Notes: generated by a model not told the origin, from the sequence alone. A DNA stretch of 64,000 nt from Neoceratodus forsteri (GCA_016271365.2 CM057459.1:820505001-820569000), one strand, 5' to 3'; shown: positions 34,139-46,589, counted from the first letter of the stretch. Numbers and translations: made by a program.

Positions 34139-34990
34139 ATGGCAAGGTAAGGCAAGGCAAATTTTACTTAAAGGACACCTATCCCAGAGGCTCTGGGTGC
34201 CAAACAATCAAAAGATCAATATTATACACAATAGAATATAATATATAACAATATCTCAAACAAAACAAAAAGCATCTACAAAACAAACAACATTTATATA
34301 AACATTAATTTAAACAATGATAACAAATATTAAAAAAGCAAGAGCTGACCTAAACGGAGATTCTAAAAAGAAGTAGGGACTATACAGTTCAGTCTGGGAA
34401 GGCCTGATTAGACAAAAAGGCCCTGAGGCTGGCCTTAAATACCTCCACAGAAGGGGCCTCCCTAACAGTTGGAGTAAGCAAGTTCCACAGAATGGGAGCG
34501 GCAACACTAAATACTCTGTCACCTGCTGTTCTTAACCTCATCCTGGGAATCTCAAGAAGGCCTCTAGAGGAGGAGCAGAGGGAGTGGGTCGAGACAGCAG
34601 GAATGAGAAGATCCTTCAGATAACCAGTGCCCAGGCCATGTAGGGCCTTAAAGGTGAGTAAACCCACCTTAAAGAGGACCCTCCACCTAACTGGCAGCTA
34701 GTGCAGTTGACACAGCACCGGGGTGATGTGACAGTACATAGACTGTCCTATAAGCAGACTCACCACTGCATTCTGCACCAGCTGCAGTCGGCGCAGGGTA
34801 CTCCAGAGACCCTGAGATAGAGTGCATTACAGTAGTCCAGCCTGGACGTCACAAAAGCATGTACCAAGGTGGGGAGGTCCTATGGTGGAACTAGGGACTT
34901 TATCCTGGTGATATTCCTTAGATGATAAAAACTAGTACAGACAGTGGAAGACACCTAACAGTCCAGTGTCAATCCACTGTCCAGAATAAT
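34139..34990 (-). pseudogene. L2 LINE 3' end fragment
   Basis: From 34990 leftward: a DYCNALYLG-like match (about 34830), LRRLQLVQNAVVSLLIGQSM (about 34800-34740), LLTFKALHGLGTGYLKDLLI (34667-34600), RGLLEIPRMRLRTAGDRVFS (about 34570-34510), LWNLLTPTVREAPSVEVFKA (about 34490-34430). Same C-terminal order as the L2 at 19.4-20.0 kb but a different copy. It ends in a GCAAG-type microsatellite (34141-34161), usual for L2 3' ends. Confidence 0.82.
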
Positions 34991-35069
34991 GCCCAGATCC
35001 CACACCCTAGAGGAGGCCTTCAATGGCATTCGATACCATAGTGTGTTCTACTGAGGATGGGATGTGCAT

Positions 35070-35188
35070 GCAGTTCAGGTTAGCATGGCAGTCGGGAGTG
35101 CAGTTTTTGGTTGACATGGTCAGGAGTGTAGTTCGGGTCAGTGTTGCAGTCAGGAGTGTGGTTCAGGTTGGTATAGTGGTCTGGAATG
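35070..35188 (+). repeat. 30-bp minisatellite, four units
   Basis: Units begin GCAGTTCAGGTTAGCATGGC, GCAGTTTTTGGTTGACATGG, GTAGTTCGGGTCAGTGTTGC and GTGGTTCAGGTTGGTATAGT, each ending in a GTCAGGAGT-like word; lengths 30, 29, 30 and 30. Confidence 0.75.
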
Positions 35189-36063
35189 CTGTGTGGTTGG
35201 AGATGAGATGAGAATTAGAGGCAGTAGCATGGAGGATGTGGGTGAGAACCCTCCTCCACATTTTGTTGTTATTTGGAGACTTTGTGACTACCCCCATTCC
35301 CAACACTTTTTTTAAAGGGATGTTAGTTGGAAGCTTCTCGAACTCCCCAGTTCCTGGCACTTTTTTTTTTAAATGAAGAGTTTACTGACTTCTCAATCTT
35401 TTTGCACACAGGAAACTGCAATTCTTTTAAATCTAACTGCAGGAGTTAGAATGGTCCTGCTGAGGAAAAGTCATGCAACAAGGTCATTAAAGTTATATAC
35501 TATGGATGGCTGTGGTATATGACTTGAATGGCCATGACATATGACTTTAATTGGTGTAATACATAGGGAAATAGTTTATGGGCTTTTTGACACAGACCCC
35601 ATCTATGGATTATATATATTTCAGCTTCAATTAGCAGGTTTTAAACTGTCTTATAATTAAGCAATAAGGCATGACAGGTTGAGGGTTATTGTGGGATTTA
35701 CCAATGCCTCATGAGGCATGTCATGAGACACAGGCTGACTAACCTTAACCTCATGAGAAGTGGGAAAACCACACAATTACCCACATGCTGGAGTTCCTTA
35801 TTGTGATTATACTATGGATCTTTGAAAATAAGTAAATATTGTTTAAAACTTATATTAGATTGATAACTTTTATGTTTTTAAAAATTAAATATCTTTTCTC
35901 ATTATGTTCAATAGTACTTAATGCCCCCACACCACTGCCCCCCTCCTTTAATCTGACAATATTTTATTTCTAGCATTGATCCTTTAGTATTATATGGCAT
36001 TCTGTTTTTGTGTTGGTTTCCCACCACCACTGTTTTTTGTGATATTTTGTTTTTTTGTTGTTA
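35189..36063. other. unassigned sequence with one hairpin MITE candidate
   Basis: No gene. The only structured piece is the inverted repeat at 35661-35804. Confidence 0.35.
35661..35804. repeat. ~145-bp imperfect inverted repeat (MITE-like)
   Basis: Left end GCAATAAGG...GAGGGTTATTGTGGGATTT; right end AAACCACACAATTACCCACA...CCTTATTGT. An inner perfect palindrome TGCCTCATGAGGCA lies at about 35704-35717. Confidence 0.5.
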
Positions 36064-37380
36064 GTGCTGGGAGTAGAGATGTGTAATGCTGACAAATTTT
36101 ACTTTACAAATTACTTTGTGAAGTTTGCCAAATTTGCAATGTGCAAAGTGCCAACTGCCCAACATTTTTGCAGGTGAATGGCACATTTTCAAACACAGTT
36201 ATACCAATACACCTGAAAAAGAACCATTCCCCCTTGAAATCTCATTACAAAGTGGACAATTCAAAAAGTTATGTCTGATGCTGAAGTTTTCAACTTCACC
36301 AGAACTTCACAACTTCTCTAGCTGGGAGAAAGACAGCAGTGCTGCCAGCAGCAAGTGACAGCATGAGAGATGTAGAAATGCAAGCAAAGGCAAAAGAGTT
36401 GACTGGGGATTTGTACTGCAGTGCAATTTGGAGCAGAAATACAAAAAGAGTTGCCTGTATAAAAGGCAGGTCCATTTGTCACAGGTCACCTGACCCGGGG
36501 ACATGGGGCTCAGTTCAGGCAAAAGGTAATGGAAGAGAGGGGGATGGGAGCAGGAGTGGGGGGAGGACAAAAAGAAAAAATCAGAAGACAAGAAAGGGGT
36601 GGAATTTAAGACTGATTGACACATGGGGAAGGGGAGGAGTCAAAAGAGAAGGGAATTGGGGATTGGTCAAAAATAGGTAGAGAGAGGGGGGTAAAACAGG
36701 ATGCAGTGGACTGCTCCCCTCACAATTTTGCTATCTAGTAATTCTGGTTCACTAGCATAGCACATCAGTAGGCTGATTGGCAATATTTGGTTGGAACAAT
36801 TGGTGAGATAAGTGTTGGTGGCAGGTTTGGTAAGTATCTTATTCACTTCACTTCATAGTCAAGGAGCCAGTGTGATGTAAGTAGAAGAGATCAAGAATCA
36901 TAAAGTGGAAGAAAAAGTTAGATACTGAAAGTTTGTCTTGAATGTGGATGTTATCAGTTAAACTTTCAGCAGTTTAATGGCTATGATAGGCTGTTGGCCC
37001 AGCAGGCCCTAGGATAGCTATGGAAAATGTTCTTCAGTGCCACATTGTTTTAAAGCACATTGGCAACACCAAAATGGATAGATGGTGTAGTTGCATCACT
37101 GAACATGTATGACTGCATCCTTGCACTCGATGTGCAACAGAAATCTGGTGGAGTTTATTCAAATAGGTCCTGTTTCTGCCCACAAGATAGCACAAAAACA
37201 GAGCTGGTGTAACTGGTGTTTTTTTCCACAGAAGAGTGGCTCCAGCATTTAAAAAATACACAAAGATGGCAATTTACAGCCAGGTTATTTGGAAAATGCA
37301 GGTAGTGCAGAAAGGCCCAGAGGATTAATCAGGCAGATGGTTCCTGTATGCTGAGTGGCTCATGATTTGAACTTAGTGGC
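36064..37380. other. unassigned sequence; possible element terminus at 36064
   Basis: TAGAGATGTGTAATG at about 36065, followed by aaattttactttacaaatt, resembles the outer end of palindromic element 2 (TAGAAGTGGGTGAATG...), so a related element may begin here. I could not find its other end. No coding signal. Confidence 0.35.
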
Positions 37381-38499
37381 CAGATGGAGGACCCAGGCCT
37401 GAGTTATAGTGGGGTGGGGGTCTATCAGATAAAACACAAGGAAAGGGGAAAAGGAAAAAGATGGCCTGCATGGCAGGTCTTCACCGCATGGCTGGCCGCC
37501 ATCTTGAATCAGGCAGATCACATTGGTGGCCTGCCATCCGGAAATGGGACAAAGTTTGTTTTAACCTAACTCTGTAACAGGATTGGGTCTGTATGTATAC
37601 TTGTGGGAAATTTTGCACAATGGCACCTTGGTCATAGGTGTATATATACCAGTAGCAAGTATGCTTTAAAAATTGCACTTCTTAGTTGGGGAGAACTAAA
37701 AAGGAGACCATGTGTAGCCAAAAATTTGGTCTGTTTGGAAAAGTATAGTAGTAAAAAAACAGCCATGCTCTTTTGTCAGCTATGGCATCTTCTTTGTGAA
37801 CCACAGTAAACTCAGGGATGTGATCGGCCACAATTTTGTCACTTTAGTTGACCATGGGGGGTTGCTGCCATTTTAGGAGACCAGGGCGAACCATGTGGCT
37901 GGCCGCCATGTTGTAAGGAACTCTGGTCGGCCCTGCTAGGTAAGCAGAGTTAAGGAAGAAATTTAGTTCAGGCTGGGACTGGAAACAAAACAAACAGAAA
38001 AAATATGGGGCAACAAAGTCAGGATTGGGCCACAAAGGTAGAGTAAAGGGGATGAGCTTTGTAAGAACAGAGAAAAACAGGGTGAAGGTTTTTGTGGTCT
38101 ATGAGGCCCAAGCACAGACCAGGTAACTCAGCTGGTGGGATTTCGACTGCAAAAAAAAAGAGAATCGTAGAGATCTTGCTAGGATAAGTCAGGGGTGTGG
38201 GAATAAATGACAGTAGGTGCTGCTCGGGGGGGGGGGGGGGAGTTGAGAGTCATTTTTGGAACAGGGACGTAGAGACTTTTGGGCCCAGTAAGTAGCCAGG
38301 TAATCTAGTCAAGTGACAGGATGGAGTTTAAAAAAAAAAGAAACAAGAGGAATGTTTAGGTTGCCTGATAGGTGCAGTCTTGGGAGGAGCCAGGTTCTTA
38401 GTCCAAGGCTGTGTGGAGCCAATAGGAGTTCAATAGGGGTACAAATCATTTTCATTGTGGCAGACCACTTATTATTTGTCTTACAGATTACAGCAGGAA
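37381..38499 (+). promoter_or_regulatory. 5' region of the DIRS/Ngaro-type element, with YY1-like motifs
   Basis: Precedes the gag start at 38500. It holds GCCGCCATCTTG (37496-37507) and GCCGCCATGTTG (37902-37913), matches or near-matches to the vertebrate YY1 site, used by some retroelement promoters. A 3'-splice-like tract (TTATTTGTCTTACAG) sits just before gag at about 38472-38486. The left end is not fixed; I cannot demonstrate the split direct repeats expected of this class. Confidence 0.45.
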
Positions 38500-39653
38500 A
38501 TGGCACATAGAGGACAAAAGAAATCCAAGTAGGAGGCGGTGCGATGGGTGATGGACCTTATGGAGAAGGCACAGAAAATGTTGGATGAGGTTGACGACAC
38601 CCCAGCAGCACTGGAGCTGGAGGGATGATGAATGAAATAGAAGGATGGAGGTGCAAGGGATAACACCTGTGGCAGGACACAGCCAGAGGGGTGAGCCCAG
38701 TGGCTCCTGTGCTGACAGGGCCAATCATAACCCATCTGGAGCCTACAGAACCCCTCCCTCTGTTGATACCATCACATATTCCTCTCCTGCAACTTTCAGC
38801 ATTGGTCCAGCCCAAACCAGTGCCTCCGGGGCCACAGGCACCCACTACAGTACCTCCACTGCTGATGCTACATCAGCCAGCTTTACTGCAGAACAATGGG
38901 GACCAGATCAACCACTGCAACAAGTGCCAGCACCACCACAGGTATCAGTGAAGCCAGGTATAATAGATATAATGCTGGAGAGTAGCATAAAAGAATATGT
39001 GGAACAAATAATAGGTTCCATGTGGGATAACGGTATACGTGAATTTAAGAGAGTTTTGAGGGACATCAAAAAATGAAAATCAGGGGAGCAAGTAGTGGAA
39101 GCAGGGGGAACAGGAAGCACAGGGGTTTGGGGAATGGACATAGGTACCCTGGGGGTTAGAATCAGGGACCATGTACCGTTAGCCACAAAAGAAAAAATTT
39201 GGAAAGGGGAATATGTTAATGTATTCTCCTTAGTGAATAAAGAAACTATAAAGAAGTATGAAGAGAAGGAGAGTTTTGGTAAAAAAGACATGGCAGCAGC
39301 ATTCATTCTACTGGGTAGAGGAGAGGAAGTGTGCCATTTTTGGTGAAGGACATGGGATGCATGGTCAGAACATCATATGGATGAAGCAGCCTGAGTTGCC
39401 AATGCCTCTGCTGGCATATTTCTTCATAATGCACAGTGCCTACAAGATGAGAGGAGGTAACAACCGGATACAATACGATTAATTGTTTTGGTAGAGGATG
39501 ACATCACATAGAGATGTGCCTTGGGACACAAGACACTTGGATATTTGGTTAGAGGCCATGACCATGCCAGGGAGGAAAAAGGGATAATGGGCTAATGGCA
39601 CTGGGGTCTTAAAAAAATGCAGCTGGGGATACAATAGGGTGCAAAGTTCATGG
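38500..39653 (+). pseudogene. DIRS/Ngaro-type retroelement gag, first part
   Basis: Start at 38500 (MAHRGQKKSK), followed by a helical stretch (RWVMDLMEKAQKMLDEVDD), a Pro-rich linker (38690-38950) and a capsid-like part: VPLATKEKIWKGEYVNVFSL (39175-39235), PLLAYFFIMHSAYKMRGGNN (39405-39465), IQYD (39468), PWDTRHLDIWLEAM (39520-39565). This order (KIWxGEYVxxFSL, then YD, then W..LWL) is what I know of DIRS/Ngaro gag proteins. The first half of a Cys/His knuckle (CSWGYN) is reached at about 39620, where a CR1 interrupts; the second half is at 41960. Several frameshifts. Confidence 0.7.
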
Positions 39654-41955
39654 GGATGGAGAGAGGATCTCTGATCTTGAAGTGGGTAGCCATCTGGGAA
39701 CAAGCGACCACCAAACAGTGTGGTTCACTATAAACTTAGCTGTAGAGTCAAGCCACACAAACGTGAAGGTACTGGACTTCGGGAGGGCTGATTTTGTCAA
39801 AATGGGAGAGTGCCTCAGAAAAGCACTAGCAAACAGGCAAGAAGGTGGGGGTGGAGCAACAATGGAAAAACATCAAAACCACCATCACAGAGGCAACAAG
39901 CTTTTGTGTGAAGCAAATAAACAAATCAAAATGAAAGAAAAAAACACTATGGTTCTCAAAAGAAGTGGTGGGTAAGGTAAAGAAAAAAAAGATAGCATTC
40001 GGGAAGGAAACACAGAAGGAGCAGGACAGAGAACTGTACCAGGTAAAGCAGAAGGAAGTTGGTAAGGCAGTCAGAACAGCAAAGGCCCAAACCAAGGAAA
40101 AGATAACCAACTTGGTTAAGAAGGGGGATAAAACCTTTTATAGGTACATTAGGGAGCAAAGAAAGACTAAGGCAGGGATACTGAGGCTGAACAAAGAGGA
40201 AGGTGGTTGAGCAGAGAGCGACAGTGAAAAAGCAGGGATACTGAACAAATACTTCTGCTCAGTATTCACAATGGAAAAGCAGGGAGAAATACCTAATCCA
40301 GTCAAAAGAAGCACTCTGAATCGGGGGGTTGATATTAGTCCTTTCACTGAAGAAAGGGTTCTGAAAGAACTTTTAAAACTGAACGTGGATAAAGCAATGG
40401 GGCCTGATGGGATTCACCCCAGAATTCTAAAAGAACTAAGGGAAGAACTAGTAACACCACTGACTACCCTTTTTAATAAATCGTGGGAGGATGGAGTGGT
40501 GCCTGAGGACTGGAGGAGAGCGGATGTGATTCCCCTTCACAAAAGTGGGAGCAAGACAGAGGCAGGAAACTAAAGACCTGTCAGTTTGACCTCAGTGGTA
40601 GGGAAAATGATGGAATCACTTCTGAAGGAAATAATTGTTGAGTACCTAGAGGCCAGTGGGGCACAGAACCCAAGACAGCATGGATTCACAGCGTGAAGGT
40701 ACCGCGTCAGACAAATCTAAGTGATTTTTTTGAGTGGGTGACCAAAGCAGTAGACCAGGGAGGGGCTGTGGACATGGCCTACCTAGACATTAGCAAGGCA
40801 TTTGACACAGTCCTGCACAAAAGATTAATAAACAAATTAGCCAGCCTGGGAGTGGGTCCCAGGGTGGTAGCCTGGGTAAAACACTGGTTGGACAACAGGA
40901 CACAGTGGGTAATAGAAAATGAAGTCCACAGTGTAGAAATGAGGGTTACTAGTTGGGTACCACAGGGTTCAGTACTGGGTCTGGTCCTTTTTAATGTCTT
41001 TATAAGTGACATTGCAGAGGGACTGGAATGGAAAGTATGTCTCTTTGCAGATGACACAAAGATTTGCAACAGGGTTGATACACAAGGTGGGGTGGAAAGG
41101 ATGAAAAGGGACTTGGCAAGTTGGAGGAATGGTCAAATGTATGGCAATTTAGATTCAATGCAAGGAAGTGCAAAGTAATGCAACTGGGAAACAAAAACCC
41201 AGGGGAAGAGTACACAATGGGGTGAGATACTGACAACAACAAAAATGGAAAGGGACCTGGGGGTAGTCATATCAGACGACCTAAAGGTAGGCCAGCAATG
41301 TGAGAAAGCAGTAAGGAGGGCTGGGGGATACTGGGATGCATAGGGAGAGGCATCACCAGTAGAAAACAAGAAGTTGTTGGCCCTCTGTACAGGCAGTTGG
41401 TAAGACCACATCTGGAGTGCTGTGTGCAGTTCTGGAGACCCCATCTCCGCAAAGACAGAGACAGGGTCGAGGTTGTCCAGAGGAGGGCAACCAAAATGAT
41501 GCAGGGTCTGCATCAGAAGACATATGAAGAAAGACTAAAGGAACTAAAGATGTATAGCCTTGAGGAAAGGAGGGAGAGGGGGGGACATGATAGAAATGTT
41601 CAAATACCTCAAAGGAATCAACAAAGTCCAAGAGGGTAGCATCTTTCAGAAAAAGAGATGCAAAACAAGGGCACAATTTGAAGATAGAGGGGATGGCTCA
41701 GAGGTAATGTGAGGAAGTATTTCTTTACAGAGAGGGTTGTGGATACATGGAACAGCCTTCCTGAGGAGGTTGTAGAGTCAAAAACAGTGGGGGAATTCAA
41801 GAATGCATATGACAGACATAAGGCAATTCTAGTGGGGGGGGGAGGAGAAAGTAGGCTGCTGGTTAACTAGGATCTGCAGCTTATCCATTAGGTATGGAAA
41901 TGGGCAGACTAGGTGGGCCAAGCAGTTCTTATCTGCCATCAAATTCTATGTTTCT
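39654..41955 (+). mobile_element. CR1 LINE, 5'-truncated, inserted in the gag knuckle of the DIRS/Ngaro element
   Basis: Begins in the endonuclease C-terminus (SDLEVGSHLGTSDHQTVWF, 39675-39725), then the basic linker (39730-40200), the RT entry (LNVDKAMGPDGIHPRILKEL, 40380-40437), EDWRRADVIPLHKSGS (40507-40555), YLDISKAFDTVLHKRLINKL (40780-40840), WVPQGSVLGLVLFNVFISDI (40954-41012), the catalytic FADD (41044-41056) and the C-terminal CR1 tail (RRATKMMQGLHQKTYEERLK, 41484-41545). The 3' end is the CR1-type ...gggccaagcagttcttatct then gccatcaaattctatg (to 41955). ATGG occurs on both flanks (39650-39653, 41956-41959). RT catalytic residues are kept; frameshifts break the ORF. Confidence 0.88.
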
Positions 41956-42984
41956 ATGGCCCAATTGCCAGTTCAGGCATACCTGTTCAAAATACAGCAG
42001 GTCACACCCAGCCTCCAGATGTAGGACCTTAGTGGAAGGAAACAGTGGGGCAAATTTTGGGAGTCAGCCCTTTTGTGTCAGCCATTCAGGTTTCCAAGGG
42101 TCAACATGGGGGCAGGGAGAGAGGGGGAGAGGTTTCAATGTGGGTAGGGGATTTGGGCAAGAAGGCAGGACTTAAGAAGAACAGGCCTAATAGGGAGTTT
42201 TGGTTCCAGAGGGCAAAGACAACTACTAGGCTAGAAGTACTACAGCAATGGCTAAAAGGCTACCAGGACCAGGAGACAGCAAGAGTACTGGTGAAAGGTT
42301 TCTCCAATGGGTTCAGTTTACACTTCCAAGGGTGCAGGGAGGGTACAAGTGCTAAAAACCTGGGATCTGCAAGGGGTTAGGAAGAGGTATTGGCTAGAAA
42401 AATTGCGAAGGAAATCAAAGCTTGGAGAGTGGAAGGACCTTTGCCATCCCTTCCTTTTGACAACTTCAGGGTATCCCCATTAGGACTTGTACCCAAAAAG
42501 CAACTGGGGAAGTTTGGGGTCATTCATCACCTAGCATACCATGATGGGGGGCAGTAAATAATTACATCAGTGAAGAGGACAGCAGGGTGACCTAATCAAC
42601 ACTGGAGGAGGCAGTAAGAATGATTATGGTGGTCAAGGAGGCATGGCTGGCCAAGATGAATATTAAACCAGCATTCTGTTTGCTGCCAGTCAGGCCAGAG
42701 GACTAGGATCTATTAGGTTTTAGGATGGAGGGGCAATTTTATTTTGAAAAGGCTATCCCCATGGGATGTTCAGTGCCATGTATCATGTTTGAGACATTCA
42801 GCACCAGGCTGCAGTGGGCATTTGGAGATCAATATGGGAATATGATGGTTAAACACTACCTGGATGATTTCCACCTGGTAGGGGAGGGGTGAGCAGGAAT
42901 CATGCTCAAGCAATTTTGGGATATGTGCAAGGAGCTAGGAATACTCCTGGCACAAAACCAGATGGAGGGGCAGAGTCAAAGATT
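41956..42984 (+). pseudogene. DIRS/Ngaro-type element: knuckle second half, pol N-terminus and RT
   Basis: Opens with NCQFRHTCSKYSRSHPASRC (41965-42025), the second half of the knuckle cut at 39653. Next come RLEVLQQWLKGYQDQETARV (42230-42290), GFSNGFSLHF (42298), and RT blocks typical of the class: SPLGLVPKKQLGKFGVIHHL (42475-42535), INYIS, AWLAKMNIKPAFCLLPVRPE (42642-42700), GFRMEGQFYFEKAIPMGCSV (42717-42775), and the catalytic YLDD at 42857-42868. KELGILLAQNQMEG (42930-42970) follows. A LINE interrupts at 42985 and RT resumes at 49210. Confidence 0.82.
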
Positions 42985-43352
42985 GGACATGTTGTACTGG
43001 ATAAACAAACATTTAACATATGAGGCAAGACTCATTCTTGCACACAGTTTTTTGTTTTCATTAATTAATTATGGTTTTATTATTTAATATTTTTCAACAG
43101 ATAAAATACTTCAGAAATTAGGCACAACATATAATATTATTTGTTTTGTTACTAGGCAAGGAAGGAGGATGCACAACTGTCAGTTGTATATGTTGGGGTG
43201 TTTTTCCTTACAAGATAGATTGATGTACTGTTTGTCCATTTTTCTTCCAAAGGTTTAACTGGGATTTTTACCAAAGTCTATTGCTGATTTATTTCCAATA
43301 CAGTATAATATTATTGCAACAAGGTCATATGATAGATATATGTTTCAGGTTT
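42985..43352 (+). pseudogene. LINE (+) nested in the DIRS/Ngaro RT: ORF2 C-terminal part, left piece
   Basis: Reads MLYWINKHLTYEARLILAHS and FLFSLINYGFIIYYFSTDKI (42990-43100), QRSYDRYMFQV-like residues at the end (about 43320-43350). This is the usual LINE C-terminal pattern (LxxLxYEARLxLAxSLxxSxINYG). A minus-strand LINE interrupts at 43353; the remainder is at 48900-49209. CAAAGATT flanks the whole insertion (42977-42984 and 49210-49217), taken as its target duplication. Confidence 0.7.
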
Positions 43353-44700
43353 ACTAGGTGAGTAAGGACAAAAGGAGGCTTTAAAGCCTATCTTGATTGC
43401 CCCCCACATTTGTGGGAAATTATACTTTGTAATTTTTGGAGATCCAATGATCTACACCCTTTCTAAAGGATTCAAAAGTAATACAATCTACTAATTCTTG
43501 TGGTAGCTGGTTCCACAGCCTCAGTGTTCTTGCCAAAAAGAAATAAAGCCTCTTGTTTGTTTTTGCTTTATTCACCATTAATTGTTGATTGTGAAGTCTA
43601 GGTACTATTTTTCTTGGTGTTTTGACAATTCTTAATTTTTCCATCAGAGAGGGTGATTTGAGAACTTTATATAAGAACAGAAGATCACCTCTAGTGCATC
43701 TAAACTCCAATGAGTATAAGCCTGTTTTCTGAAGCCTCTCTGGATATGGTAATGTTGCTAAATAAGGAACCATTTTTGTTGCCTTTCTCTGAATTCTTTT
43801 GACCATTTGAATATCCCTGATCATGTATGGACTCCACACTGGTGACCCATAAATGTAAGGCTATGCCTGGAGTTCAGTGTCCAAGCAGCCAGCTAGTTCC
43901 ACTTCCTGAGCTAAATAAGCAGTTCCTCTAAGCCTCACCGTGAAGCATTTTTTCTTTGCCCCACCATCCTCCCCTCCTCCTCCAGTGGCAGCACTCTCTC
44001 CTTAAGGGGATTCCTAAGGTCCCTTTAGCCACAGGAACTGTCCCTTGGCACCTCTAGGGGTGGAACCCTCTCTGAGAGTTCCTTGCCATCGTACCCCTAA
44101 AGGGTGGTAATTCTTCTGGAACAGAGTGCGAACAGCCAAAACCAAACTAACACAGTTACACAAGCATAACGCTATACTGGCTGCGTAGGTCAGTGAATCT
44201 GTATATGGTCTGATATATGCTTTAAACAGTGGGATGATCCATTCTTCTGTCTTGGATATAAATGTACGGTTGATGCGTGTGAGTAGAATTGGCAGTTTTA
44301 GCTACATGATTGCAGTGATTAGAGGAGGAGGAGGATAATTTGTCATTAATCAGGAGGCCCAAGTCTCTTTCGCATGTTGGAGATTTAATTATAATATTGT
44401 ATAGTTTATATGATTGTTTGGGATTGTTGTAACCTAACTGGAGAACACAGCATTTGTCAGTGTTAAATGTCATATTGTTTTTCTGTGCCCAGTGCTCTAG
44501 TACTGAAAGGTCATTTACTAATAAGTCCATGTCATAGTTAGAGTCTACCCTACCACCTAATTTTGTATCGGCAACAAATTTTGAAAGAATGTTTCTGGAG
44601 CCAATCTGCATATCCGAAATGAAGATATTGAATAGCACAGGGTCCAGAACTGATCCCTGTGGCACATCACTTGTCACCTCCACATTATTGCAATATGCAC
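43353..44700 (-). pseudogene. CR1-clade LINE (-): RT palm end, thumb, C-terminus and 3' end
   Basis: From 44683: EVTSDVPQGSVLDPVLFNIF and ISDMQIG, then FVADTKLGGRVD (about 44570-44540; family FADD, so a catalytic Asp pair is disturbed), WAQKNNMTFNTDKCCVLQLG, CERDLGLLINDKL (about 44375-44335). A break follows, then VKRIQRKATKMVPYLATLPY (43800-43740), ERLQKTGLYSLEFRCTRGDL and LRLWNQLPQELVDCITFESF (43525-43465). The 3' end is near 43353. AGGTTT flanks the insertion (43347-43352; 48900-48905). Confidence 0.82.
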
Positions 44701-45560
44701 CATTGATCCTAACATGCTGTGTCCTGTTGGTTAACCAGCAAGTAATCCATTTTATTATGTTGCAAAAACCAAAAACCCAGATCTGATAACATAGCTAGGA
44801 GAATACTATGAGTAACCTTGTCAAAATCTTTGCTATAGTCCAGGAGAATGACATCCATGGGAATCTTATTATCTAGTTCTTCATTGACAACATTATAAAA
44901 GGCTATTAAGTTGGTAGTGCAAGAATAGCCTTGCTTGAACCCATGTTGTGAGTGGTCAACAATGCCTAGATTTTTATTTCTTCCTCTAATATGCCTTTGA
45001 TAATTTTTGCATGGGACTGAATTAAGACTGATGGGGTGGTAATTGCTCATTATGGAATGGTTACCCTTTTTAAGTATAGGCACAACTGTGGCAGTTATCC
45101 AATCAGATGGAACTGATCTTTCCGTTAATGATTTTTAAAAAATAATGGAAAGTGGTAGGGCAATGTTTTCAGCTGTTTCAATCAAAAATCTTGGATTAAT
45201 GAGGTCTGGCCACAGCTAGTATTTGATTTAAATTTTTTTAGCAAAGAAACTACATCAGAAACAGTTATGGTGTAGTTATATTCAGTACAGCCTGATGTGA
45301 TAGTGTTTATATTAGTTGTGACTTTATGATTTGAAAATACTGATGCAAAATAGGTGTTAAATGTGTCGGCTGTCTTTCTATCAGATGTGATGGTATTTAC
45401 GCCTTTGATAAGTGGTCCTATTTGTCTGTAACTTCCTTTTTTGCTATTGAGATAGGAAAATAGAGATTTGTGATTATCTTTAGGGTGGGCTACAGGGAAC
45501 TTGAGGTTGCATTTTGCCTTCCTGATAGTCCTTTTTAGTTCTTTAACTGCAGTTCTATTA
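44701..45560 (-). pseudogene. CR1-clade LINE (-): RT fingers and palm, first part
   Basis: Minus strand: VPILKKGNHSIMSNYHPISL and NSVPCK (45083-45010; family NYRPISLxSxxCK), GIVDHSQHGFKQGYSCTTNL (44970-44910), NKIPMDVILLDYSKDFDKVT and HSILL (44870-44790; family SKAFDKVxHxxLL, Ala changed to Asp). Upstream to 45560 lies the region between endonuclease and RT, in poor frame. Confidence 0.8.
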
Positions 45561-46480
45561 TGTCCCAGTATGAGTTCTTTTATAACTATTGCACATTTTT
45601 TTTTAAATGTGTGAATATTTTTTTCTTATGTTTACTTTTCCTATGAATATCATTATTTAACCAGGAAGGAATTTTACCTTTATTGTTATATTTTTTCTGG
45701 GTTGGAATATAAGCGTTTTTGAGATCTAGTATCTTATTTTTAACAAGTACCCAAGAGTCTTCCAGGGTTAAAGGTGATAAGATTGTATTCCATGGGGCAT
45801 TTCTTAGGCTGTTGTTTATTGCCTTGAAGTTAGCTTTATGATAGTTATACACCTGAGCATCCTGAACTATTTTGCTAGATTCGTACTCTTGATCAAAAAT
45901 AATGGTACCGTGATCACTATTCGCTATTGGGTCTGATATTGAGAGATTCAAAACCTTATCCTCAATATTGGTAATTACAAGGTCCAAGATATTGCACCCA
46001 CTAGTGGGTTCTTGGACAATTTATTCAAGCACTAGTTAATTTATTGTTGAAATAAATGTTTTTGACAGCTGTTATCCCGGTAGTAGTAAACCAATTTATA
46101 GATGGCATATTAAAGTCTCCCAGGATCAAGATGTCGCCTTTGTTTGTCATGTGGCTGATATCCTGTATTAATGAGTCAGTGTATTCTGAATCAAAAGAAG
46201 GTGGGCAATAGCATGTGCCCAAGACTAGTTGTGGTTGACCCTGGAACTGTATGGCAACCCATATGCTTTCCGCTGATGAAGTGTATGGGTATTCATGTGA
46301 ATGAATTGTATCTTTAATATAAAGACATACACCACCCCTTGTTTATGAAGTCTATCTTTTTGATATAATATAAAGCCCAGTGCATCTTTCATCCATGTTG
46401 AATCTGGATCCCACCATGTTTCAGTTACTGAAATGATGTCAATGTCCAATACATGAATTTTGGTTTCAAGTTCAGCAATT
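45561..46480 (-). pseudogene. CR1-clade LINE (-): ORF2 endonuclease
   Basis: From 46449: MDIDIISVTETWWDPDSTWM (the ETWW catalytic Glu kept), LYQKDRLHKQGV (family GYxLFRKDRxxRxGGG), GTCYCPPSFDSEYTDSLIQD (46220-46160; family YRPPN), ILILGDFNMPSINW (about 46135-46095; catalytic D and N kept), DLVITN (45987), SDPIANSDHGTIIFDQEY (45930-45880; catalytic SDH kept). The linker LTLEDSWVLVKNKILDLKNA and WLNNDIHRKSKHKKKIFTHL follows (45760-45600). Endonuclease residues are well kept, broken only by frameshifts near 46340, 46225 and 46020. Confidence 0.85.
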
Positions 46481-46589
46481 TTTAACTAATTTAAGGACCT
46501 TGCATTAAGTGATAATACTTTGCATACTTTGGATATGGGAGGCTTATTTGCTAGAGTCTTGGGTGTTACCCCAAACTCCCCCTTTGATG

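Noticed and set aside
38690..38951. Pro-rich host protein fragment
   Set aside because: Lies between the gag start and capsid-like motifs of the tyrosine-recombinase element and reads as its linker.
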